Shown: piece after piece, positions 13,919 to 19,391 of the stretch
How positions within the stretch are numbered: the stretch's first letter is position 1
Layout: each line of letters begins with the position of its first letter
Assembly (NCBI GenBank): GCA_934643865.1
Contig: CAKUCX010000066.1
Coordinates: 1-19,391 of the forward strand
DNA from: an uncultured Kiritimatiellota bacterium
GTDB lineage: Bacteria > Verrucomicrobiota > Kiritimatiellia > RFP12 > UBA1067
Direction of reading: 5' to 3'
Length of the DNA: 19,391 nucleotides
Program-made: the position numbers and the translations under genes
The notes under the pieces: model-generated
The model's input: only the letters and a program-made list of their open reading frames with translations
What the model was told of the DNA's origin: nothing
Database searches by the model: none

Positions 13919-14704
13919 ATGAGGAACGAGAAGCACAAGGGGCCCCGGGCGCTTTGCGCCGGCGGTGAATGGATCTACGGGCGCAACCCCGTCGCCGAGG
14001 CGCTGCGCGCCGGCCGGCGCACGTTCAGCGAGGTGGTCCTGCCGCCGCCGGAGCGGAAGGAGGCCGAGGAGATCGCCGCCATCCGCGCGGCGGCGCATGC
14101 GCGCGGCATCGTCGTGCGCGCGGAAAGCCGCGCGCGCCTCGACCTGCTCACGCGCGGCGGCCACCATCAGGGCGTGGCGCTCAAGGCGTCGGGCTACCCC
14201 TACGTCGCCTTCGAGGAGATCCTCGAAGAGGTCCGCGCCGACGACCGCGCGACCGTCGTCGTCCTCGACCATCTGGAGGACCCGCAGAACGTCGGCGCCA
14301 TCCTGCGCTCCGCCTGCGCGGTCGGCGCGACGGGCGTCGTCCTGCCGGAGGACCGCAGCTGCGGCGTGACGCCGTCCGCCGTGCGCGCCTCGGCGGGCGC
14401 GAGCGAGCATCTCAAGGTCGCCCGCGTCGTCAACCTCGTCAGGGCGATGAAGCAGCTTCAGGAGGCGGGCATGTGGTTCACGGGCCTCGACTGGGGCCGG
14501 GACGCGAAGCCGTACACGGCGATCGACTTCAGGGGCCGCGCGGGGCTCGTCGTGGGCGCGGAGGGCGGCGGCATCACGCGTCTCGTGCGCGAGACGTGCG
14601 ACTTCATCGCCGTTCTCCCGATGCCGGGCGGGACCGAATCGCTCAACGCCGGCGTCGCGGCCGCCGTGTGCCTCTACGAGATCCTGCGCCAGCGCGCGGC
14701 GTGA
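13919..14704 (+). CDS. rlmB: 23S rRNA 2'-O-ribose methyltransferase (TrmH/SpoU family)
   Basis: A 261-residue SPOUT-class methyltransferase, best matched to RlmB, which methylates G2251 of 23S rRNA in E. coli. The N-terminal substrate-binding domain (about 14-95) begins with WIYGRNPVAEAL (18-29). The trefoil-knot catalytic domain contains the three family motifs: DHLEDPQNVGAILRSA (117-132, with N124 and R130), VVGAEGGGIT (211-220) and IAVLPMPGGTESLNAGVA (230-247). The start is set by the promoter immediately upstream. Other TrmH-family enzymes (tRNA or other rRNA sites) share these motifs, so the exact target is probable rather than proven. A DUF1080 gene follows after 42 nt. Confidence 0.9.
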   Translation: MRNEKHKGPRALCAGGEWIYGRNPVAEALRAGRRTFSEVVLPPPERKEAEEIAAIRAAAHARGIVVRAESRARLDLLTRGGHHQGVALKASGYPYVAFEEILEEVRADDRATVVVLDHLEDPQNVGAILRSACAVGATGVVLPEDRSCGVTPSAVRASAGASEHLKVARVVNLVRAMKQLQEAGMWFTGLDWGRDAKPYTAIDFRGRAGLVVGAEGGGITRLVRETCDFIAVLPMPGGTESLNAGVAAAVCLYEILRQRAA

Positions 14705-14746
14705 CGGGCGGACAGCGCCTCCTTCAACACGAAAGGGAAGAACGAC

Positions 14747-15541
14747 ATGAAGAACGGACTCATGAAGAACGGACTGATGATGATGGCGGCGGGCGTCGCG
14801 CTCGCCGGGTGCGCGGCCGCCGCGCCGAACACGCTCACCGACGCCGAGAAGGCCGCAGGCTGGACGCTCCTGTGGGACGGCCGGACGCTCGACGGCTGGG
14901 TGGGCGAGAAGGGCGGCTGCAAGGCGCCGCCGGCGAAGGGCTGGGTCATCGCGGACGGCGTCCTGACCGTGCTGCCGCATTCCCGCATCACCCCCGAGGG
15001 CAAGTGGGAGAAGCTGCCGCCCGCGGAGGCCGCGCTTGGCGGCGGCGGCGACCTCGTGACGGTGAAGGAGTACAGGGACTTCGAACTGCGGCTCGACTTC
15101 CGCCTCACGCGCGCGGCGAACAGCGGCATCAAGTACTTCTACGACCCGAAGCGCTTCAAGGGGACGTGCGAGGAGTACCAGATCCTCGACGCGGCGCACC
15201 CCGACTCCACGAAGGGCCGCGACGGGAAGTGCCGCCGCGTGGCGTCGCTCTACGACATGATCCCCGCGAACGCGGAGGGCGTCGTCAAGCCGCTTGGCGA
15301 GTGGAACACGGCGAAGATCGTCTCGAAGGGCAACGTGGTCGAACACTGGCTCAACGGCGTGCGGCTCATCTCGTACGAGCGCGGCGGCGCGGCCTTCCGC
15401 GCGGCCGTCGCGGCGTCGAAGTACGCGAAGGAGCAGAAGCCGGGCGAGCATTGGGGCGAGACGCCCGTCGGGCGCATCAAGCTGCAGGACCACGGCGACT
15501 CCACCGTGAGCTTCCGCAACATCAAGATCCGCGAGCTGTAG
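14747..15541 (+). CDS. DUF1080 (3-keto-disaccharide hydrolase-type) lipoprotein
   Basis: A 264-residue secreted protein with a lipoprotein signal: MKNGLMKNGLMMMAAGVALAGC, lipobox ALAGC, lipidated cysteine C22. The mature part is one DUF1080 domain of concanavalin-like fold: opening LLWDGRTLDGWVG (41-53), ANSGIKYFY (124-132), EYQILDAAHPD (143-153), GEWNTAKIV (184-192), HWLNGVRL (200-207) and closing IKLQDHGDSTVSFRNIKIREL (244-264). The family is abundant in PVC bacteria and Bacteroidota; some members hydrolyse 3-keto-disaccharides. Substrate here is unknown. AAAGGGA lies 8 nt before the ATG. The first 30 nt of the gene are a 15-bp tandem duplication, so MKNGL is repeated and a second start codon lies in frame at 14762. 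It is probably transcribed from the rlmB promoter. Confidence 0.9.
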   Translation: MKNGLMKNGLMMMAAGVALAGCAAAAPNTLTDAEKAAGWTLLWDGRTLDGWVGEKGGCKAPPAKGWVIADGVLTVLPHSRITPEGKWEKLPPAEAALGGGGDLVTVKEYRDFELRLDFRLTRAANSGIKYFYDPKRFKGTCEEYQILDAAHPDSTKGRDGKCRRVASLYDMIPANAEGVVKPLGEWNTAKIVSKGNVVEHWLNGVRLISYERGGAAFRAAVAASKYAKEQKPGEHWGETPVGRIKLQDHGDSTVSFRNIKIREL

Positions 15542-15553
15542 GCGTGAAGGGAA

Positions 15554-15607
15554 CGTCCCCCCTCCGGGAGATGACGCTCTGCCTCGGCGCGCGCGCGCTG
15601 GGGGACG
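15554..15607 (+). terminator. Inverted repeat between DUF1080 and the HAD phosphatase
   Basis: CGTCCCCC (15554-15561) is perfectly complementary to GGGGGACG (15600-15607); the 38-nt interior includes a CTCC/GGAG mini-hairpin and a GC alternation. No T-run follows. It may end or attenuate the rlmB transcript. Confidence 0.3.
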
Positions 15608-15651
15608 GGGTCGCCATCATGCACGGCAATCCGCGCGAGGACTGAGAGGCG

Positions 15652-16302
15652 ATGCACGCGGTCTTCTTCGACATGGACGGCACGCTGATCGATTCGCGCG
15701 CCGACTTGGGCGCGGCGGTCAACTTCACGCGCGCCGCGCTTGGGCTTTCGCCGATCCCGCTCGACGAGGCCATTTCGTACGTCGGCTGCGGCGCGCGCGC
15801 GCTGCTTGAGCGCGCGATTCCGGAGCGGGCGGGCCGCTTCGACGAGATCTGGCCGCTTTTCGTCGAGCAATACCGTGCGCACATGCTCGACCGGACGGCG
15901 CTCTATCCGGGCGTGTACACGACGCTCGCGGCGCTCCGCGACCGCGGCTGGCTCATGGGCGTCAACACGAACAAGCCGAACTTCGCCTGCCGCGCGATTC
16001 TCGCGCACTTCGGGCTCGCGCGGTATTTCGGCGACGCCGTCGTGGCGGGCGGCGACTGCCCCGAGATGAAGCCGAGCGCCCTGCCGCTCCGCGAGGCGGC
16101 GGCGCGGATGCGCGGGCACCGCCTCTCGTCGCACGACTGGATGGTGGGCGACAACTGGACGGACATGGACTGCGGCGCGCGCGCGGGCGTCAGGACGGCG
16201 TTCTGCACGTTCGGCTTCGGGAACCTGAAGGACGCGCGCTACACGGTCAAGATTGGCCGCTTCGACGAGCTGCTGCGCTATTTGAAGGCGGAGGAGGCAT
16301 GA
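15652..16302 (+). CDS. HAD hydrolase, phosphoglycolate phosphatase-like
   Basis: A 216-residue HAD phosphatase of the Gph type. All catalytic motifs are intact: motif I FFDMDGTLIDS with D7 and D9, motif II VNTNK (T106), motif III lysine in EMKPS (K140), and motif IV MVGDNWTDMDCGARAG (164-178) with D167 and D171. The helical cap (about 15-85) contains VGCGARALLERAIP. Phosphoglycolate is the likely substrate by family, though sugar phosphates are possible. A GAGAGG at 15644-15649 is only 2 nt from the ATG, so initiation may be weak. The end overlaps the next start (ATGATG), so the two are coupled. Its intact motifs contrast with the degenerate HAD protein at 11299. Confidence 0.87.
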   Translation: MHAVFFDMDGTLIDSRADLGAAVNFTRAALGLSPIPLDEAISYVGCGARALLERAIPERAGRFDEIWPLFVEQYRAHMLDRTALYPGVYTTLAALRDRGWLMGVNTNKPNFACRAILAHFGLARYFGDAVVAGGDCPEMKPSALPLREAAARMRGHRLSSHDWMVGDNWTDMDCGARAGVRTAFCTFGFGNLKDARYTVKIGRFDELLRYLKAEEA

Positions 16303-16931
16303 TGGAGAGGAAGATCATCCCCGTGGGGCCGTTTGCCGCGAACTGCGTCGTCCTGTGGCAGGCGGACGGCGTCTGCTGGATCGTCGATCCCGGCGCGGAC
16401 GCGGCGGACATCGCGGCGTTCTGCGAGGAGAAGGGGCTGCGCCCGGCGCTCGTCGCGCTCACGCACGGCCACTTCGACCACATTGGCGGCGTGACGGGGC
16501 TTCTCGCGAAATGGCCTGCGCTGCCCGTCCACATCGCGCCCGGCGACGCGCCGTGGGCGTTCGCCCCCGTGAACGCCTGCGGGGGCGACTATCCTCCGAC
16601 GGCGCGCCCGGCGACGCTCGTCGCGGACCTCGTCGAGGGCGCCGTGCTGGCGGCGGGGGGGCTTTCGGCGCGCGTCCTCGCGACGCCCGGCCACACGCCC
16701 GGCGGCGTCTGCCTCCTCTTCGAGGACGCGGCGCTGCTCCTCTCCGGCGACACGCTCTTCGCGGGCTCGTGCGGCCGTACGGATTTCCCGGGTTCAAGCC
16801 CCGCCCAGATGGCGGCCTCCCTCCGCCGTCTTGCGGCGCTGCCGCCCGAGACGGCCGTCGTGCCGGGCCATGGCCCCGCGACGACGATTGCGCGCGAGCG
16901 AGCCGGGAACCCCTTTCTGCAGACGCGCTGA
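16299..16931 (+). CDS. Metallo-beta-lactamase fold hydrolase (glyoxalase II-like)
   Basis: A 210-residue cytoplasmic MBL-fold hydrolase of the glyoxalase II/GloB-like group. The metal motif THGHFDHIGG (55-64) gives H56, H58, D60 and H61; further ligands are H132 in ATPGHTPGG, D151 in SGDTLFAGSCGRTDFPG, and H191 in VPGHGP. The short form without the glyoxalase II C-terminal domain suggests a general thioesterase-like enzyme rather than a classical GloB. Two adjacent ATGs (16299 and 16302) both fit the GGAGGAGG site at 16290-16297; the first is given. The start overlaps the HAD phosphatase stop. Confidence 0.88.
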   Translation: MMERKIIPVGPFAANCVVLWQADGVCWIVDPGADAADIAAFCEEKGLRPALVALTHGHFDHIGGVTGLLAKWPALPVHIAPGDAPWAFAPVNACGGDYPPTARPATLVADLVEGAVLAAGGLSARVLATPGHTPGGVCLLFEDAALLLSGDTLFAGSCGRTDFPGSSPAQMAASLRRLAALPPETAVVPGHGPATTIARERAGNPFLQTR

Positions 16932-16950
16932 AGCCTCTGTCTCGTCCTGC

Positions 16951-17014
16951 CTCCCGGCGGCGGCGGCCGTCCGCCCATTCGCGGGAGCTGAGGCGCCGGT
17001 GCGTGCGCCCGGCG
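16951..17014 (+). terminator. Two GC-rich hairpins between the MBL gene and panB
   Basis: CTCCCG (16951-16956) pairs with CGGGAG (16982-16987) around an inner GGCGG/CCGCC pair. Then CGCCGG (16994-16999) pairs with CCGGCG (17009-17014). No T-run follows either stem. The second ends 8 bp before the TG of the panB -10, in the place where a -35 would be expected. Confidence 0.35.
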
Positions 17015-17022
17015 TCCTGATG

Positions 17023-17031
17023 TGCTATAAT
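17023..17031 (+). promoter_or_regulatory. Extended -10 promoter of panB
   Basis: TGC + TATAAT (17026-17031), identical to the rnhC element, with the ATG 8 nt downstream at 17040. The expected -35 position reads GTGCGC, so no -35 is seen. There is no ribosome binding site, predicting a two-base leader. Confidence 0.75.
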
Positions 17032-17039
17032 GACCGCCT

Positions 17040-17825
17040 ATGAAGACATGGACAGTCGCGACTTTCCAGGCGGCCAAGGGCAAGCGGAAGCTGGGCTGCT
17101 GCACGGCGTATGACGCCTGCTTCGCCCACCTTGCGGACGAGGCGGGCGTGCCGTGCCTCCTCGTGGGCGATTCGATGGGCATGACGACGCTCGGCTACGG
17201 GACGACGCTGCCCGTGAAGATAGAGGAGACGCTGAGCGCGACGGCCGCCGTCGCGCGCGCCGCGAAGAACGCGCTCGTCGTCGCCGACCTGCCGTTCGGC
17301 AGCTACCAGTGCGGCGACGATGCGGCGATGGCGAACGCCGTCGCCTGCCTCAAGGCGGGCGCGGACGCGGTGAAGCTCGAAGGCGGCGCGCGCGTCGCGG
17401 GGCTCATCCGCCGGATGTCCGAGGCCGGCATCCCCGTCCTCGCGCACGTCGGCATGACGCCCCAGAGCGTACACGCCTACGGCGGCTTCAAGATGCAGGG
17501 CAAGACGCGCGAGGCGGCGGAGCGGGTCCTCGCCGACGCGCGGGCCGTGGAGGCGGCGGGCGCGTTCGCGGTGACGCTTGAATGCGTGCCGGACGAGCTG
17601 GCGGCGGAGGTCACCGCCGCCTTGAAGATTCCCACCGTCGGCATCGGCGCGGGGCCCGTCTGCGACGCGCAGTGGCTCGTCATGCACGACCTCCTCGGAC
17701 TCAACGACGGGCACATGCCGTCGTTCGCGAAGCCATACGCGCACCTCGCCGGGACGGTGAAGGCCGCCTTCGCGCAGTACGTCGCCGAGGTCGCGGACGG
17801 GACGTTCCCGCCGCCGCGCGCGTGA
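17040..17825 (+). CDS. panB: 3-methyl-2-oxobutanoate hydroxymethyltransferase
   Basis: PanB adds a hydroxymethyl group from methylenetetrahydrofolate to alpha-ketoisovalerate, the first step of pantothenate (coenzyme A) synthesis. The 261-residue barrel enzyme has TAYD (22-25), metal-binding VGDSMGM (42-48, D44), GYGTTLPV (52-59), ADLPFGSY (82-89, D83), VKLEGG (111-116), HVGMTPQ (136-142), GGFKMQGK (148-155), the catalytic glutamate in LECVP (E181) and VGIGAG (200-205). The start follows the promoter by 8 nt. Other pantothenate genes are not in the window. A solute-binding protein gene starts 14 nt after its stop, probably in the same transcript. Confidence 0.95.
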   Translation: MKTWTVATFQAAKGKRKLGCCTAYDACFAHLADEAGVPCLLVGDSMGMTTLGYGTTLPVKIEETLSATAAVARAAKNALVVADLPFGSYQCGDDAAMANAVACLKAGADAVKLEGGARVAGLIRRMSEAGIPVLAHVGMTPQSVHAYGGFKMQGKTREAAERVLADARAVEAAGAFAVTLECVPDELAAEVTAALKIPTVGIGAGPVCDAQWLVMHDLLGLNDGHMPSFAKPYAHLAGTVKAAFAQYVAEVADGTFPPPRA

Positions 17826-17839
17826 CGGGACGCCGCCCC

Positions 17840-19391
17840 ATGCGCCGTCTCGTCCGCGTCCTCGCCTGCGCGTGCCTCGCCGCCGCCGCCGCGCCGCCGG
17901 CGGCGGACGTCACGGACGTGACGTTCCTGATGTGCTACCGCCCGGACCGGCCGGAAGACCCCGCGACGAAGCAGATCCTGCGCTTCACGGCGGCGCACTC
18001 CGAGATCCGCCCCCTCCAGTGGGGCGGCCTCACGCTGCCGGGCGCGGGCGGGCGCGCCACCTTCATGCTCGCGCTTGCGGGCGGCACGGCGCCCGACGTC
18101 TACAAGGCCTGGTTCCACATCCTGCGCCACGACATCGACGAGGGCTTCTGCCACCCCCTCAACGAATGGCTCGGCGACGACGCGGACGGCGACGGGAGGC
18201 TTTCGGACGCCGAGGCACGGTGGCCGGGCTGGAAGGACGTGCCCCCGCTCTGGCGCGACGTCGCGACGAAGGGCGGGAAGGTCTACGCCGTGCCGACGCC
18301 CGGCTTCGCCTACTACGGCCTCATCTACCGCAAGGACCTCGTGAAGGCGGCGGGGCTCGACCCCGAGGCGCCGCCGCGCACGTGGGCGGACTTCGCCGCC
18401 TGGTGCGAAAAGCTGACGTTCGGCGACAAGACGATTCCCGGCGCGGCGGTGCAGCGCGGCCAGCGCGCGCTCGGCATCGAGAACCGTCCGTGGGGCTTCC
18501 TCCCCTGGGTCGGCGCGGCGGGGGGCGACGTCGTGCGGCGGAAGGCGGGGGCGGCGGATGAATGGGAGGCGTGCTTCGATGCGCCGGAATGCCTGCGCGC
18601 GGCGGCCTTCCTGAAGGACCTCATCGGGCGCGGCGTCGTGCGGGCGCTGCCGCAGCTCTCGCTCCGCAACGAGGTGGCCGACCTCTTCGTGCAGGGCGAG
18701 ATCGTGAGCGTCTTCGGCGGCGAGGACCTCGTCGTCTACCTCACGGAGAGCCTGAACTTCCCCGCCGAGGAGATCGGGCTCATGCCGTTCCCGGCGGCGG
18801 ACGCGGCATGCCGCCCCGTCCTGCAGGTCCACAAGCACTTCTACGCGCTCACGGAGGGCGTCGCGCGTCGGCCGAAGGCGGCGCGCGACCGCGTGTGGGC
18901 GTGCGTCCGGGAACTCGCCTCGCAGGCCGTCTACGACGAGACGGTGCGCCGGAACGTGGCCGAGGGGCGCGCGCGGTGGTGCCTGCCGGACGACCTGCGG
19001 CGGCTCGGCTTCGAGGAGCATCTGGCCGAGGTGCCGCCGGGCATCCGCCGGATGTACGACGACCTCGCGGCGGGGCGGATCCGGGCGGTGACGGAGCCGC
19101 ACGTGGGGTTCTGGCAGGCGGCGAGCGACCTCGTGAGCCGGCGTTTCCTGGGCATCCTCCTGAGCGACGCGGGGGGCGATTTCGACTGCGCGGCGGCGCT
19201 GAAGGCCATCACCGAGGACGCAAACCGGGGGCTCATGTTCCACGCCGACACGCGCGCGGTCGAGGCGAAGCGCCCGCTCGCGCGCGTCCTCCTCGGCATC
19301 GTCCTCCTCGTGGGCGTCGTGTGCGGGTGGCTGGCGTGGCGGGGGCGGCCCGCGCCGGGGCGGGGCGGCCGCGCCGATCCCGGGCGCGCGC
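17840..19391 (+). CDS. ABC-type extracellular solute-binding protein with EF-hand loop and C-terminal membrane helix, partial
   Basis: The frame is open from ATG 17840 (or GTG 17822, overlapping the panB stop) to the window edge, 517 codons with no stop, so the gene is 3'-incomplete. A short signal peptide (MRRLVRVLACACLAAAAAPP) precedes a family 1 (MalE/UgpB-like) solute-binding domain: TFLMCYRPDRP (28-38), LALAGGTAPDVYKAW (77-91), GKVYAVPTPGFAYYGLIYRKDL (146-167), TWADFAAWCEKL (181-192) and a DLFVQGEIVSVFGGED region (281-296). Residues 114-125 (DADGDGRLSDAE) form a perfect EF-hand calcium loop. A membrane helix at about 480-500 is followed by an Arg/Gly/Pro-rich linker, so the protein is membrane-tethered or continues into an ABC permease. 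No convincing ribosome binding site precedes either start. A sugar ligand is likely by family only. Confidence 0.8.
   Translation, partial: MRRLVRVLACACLAAAAAPPAADVTDVTFLMCYRPDRPEDPATKQILRFTAAHSEIRPLQWGGLTLPGAGGRATFMLALAGGTAPDVYKAWFHILRHDIDEGFCHPLNEWLGDDADGDGRLSDAEARWPGWKDVPPLWRDVATKGGKVYAVPTPGFAYYGLIYRKDLVKAAGLDPEAPPRTWADFAAWCEKLTFGDKTIPGAAVQRGQRALGIENRPWGFLPWVGAAGGDVVRRKAGAADEWEACFDAPECLRAAAFLKDLIGRGVVRALPQLSLRNEVADLFVQGEIVSVFGGEDLVVYLTESLNFPAEEIGLMPFPAADAACRPVLQVHKHFYALTEGVARRPKAARDRVWACVRELASQAVYDETVRRNVAEGRARWCLPDDLRRLGFEEHLAEVPPGIRRMYDDLAAGRIRAVTEPHVGFWQAASDLVSRRFLGILLSDAGGDFDCAAALKAITEDANRGLMFHADTRAVEAKRPLARVLLGIVLLVGVVCGWLAWRGRPAPGRGGRADPGRA

Noticed and set aside
12359..15493. A 1044-codon open frame on the minus strand opposite mazG, ispH, rlmB and DUF1080
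   Set aside because: It is antisense to four well-recognised genes, is rich in Arg/Ala/Asp and matches no family; long antisense frames are expected at this GC content.
15544..15645. A 33-codon frame starting at GTG between DUF1080 and the HAD phosphatase
   Set aside because: No ribosome binding site, no recognisable similarity, and it lies on an inverted repeat more easily read as non-coding.

Overview
The window is a very GC-rich bacterial chromosome segment in which all 21 recognisable genes lie on the + strand, packed in short operons. No rRNA, tRNA, CRISPR, phage or insertion-sequence genes were seen. Gene content (PPi-type phosphofructokinase, DUF1080 lipoprotein, DUF3127, RNase HIII, MEP-pathway IspH, Tol-type envelope genes and a sugar-type solute-binding protein) fits an anaerobic Gram-negative heterotroph. 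My best guess is the PVC superphylum (Kiritimatiellota/Lentisphaerota-like). That assignment is inference from gene content, not from a search.

Layout. 1-366: gene-free leader with a 13-bp direct repeat and a promoter. 367-1584: secreted serine beta-lactamase-family hydrolase. 1688-4387: operon of a DUF3127 OB-fold protein with an SSB-like acidic tip, prmC, deoC and a Nif3-like protein, with near-zero or overlapping junctions. 4448-7526: rnhC overlapping tolQ, then tolR and a TolA/TonB-like protein. 7583-9400: lepA. 9523-11979: ribH, PPi-dependent phosphofructokinase and a degenerate HAD-fold protein. 11980-12194: an AT-rich modular repeat array, strikingly different from its surroundings. 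12195-13900: mazG-ispH. 13919-16931: rlmB, DUF1080 lipoprotein, a phosphoglycolate-phosphatase-like HAD and a glyoxalase-II-like metallo-beta-lactamase. 17040-19391: panB and an ABC solute-binding protein whose reading frame is still open at the window edge after a C-terminal membrane helix.

The most notable non-coding signals are two. First, seven transcription units share one promoter design: an extended -10 (TGn + TATAAT-like), often with a TTGnnn -35 at 17 bp. In five of the seven the start codon lies only 7-11 nt after the -10, without a Shine-Dalgarno sequence, which predicts leaderless or near-leaderless mRNAs. Operon-internal genes mostly use AAAGGA or GGAGG-type ribosome binding sites. 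Several of these promoters are interleaved with the GC hairpin ending the preceding unit. Second, the 11985-12183 array is built from 8-bp TTAAGTNN/ACTTAANN units and 7-bp CGAAGCG spacers. It contains a perfect 22-bp inverted repeat and two poly-T tracts.

Most genes are housekeeping: translation (prmC, lepA, rlmB), nucleotide and genome maintenance (deoC, rnhC, mazG), cofactors and isoprenoids (ribH, panB, ispH), central carbon (PPi-PFK) and envelope (Tol). The unusual coding features are the HAD pseudoenzyme-like protein, the EF-hand loop and membrane helix in the solute-binding protein, and the SSB-like tail of the DUF3127 protein.
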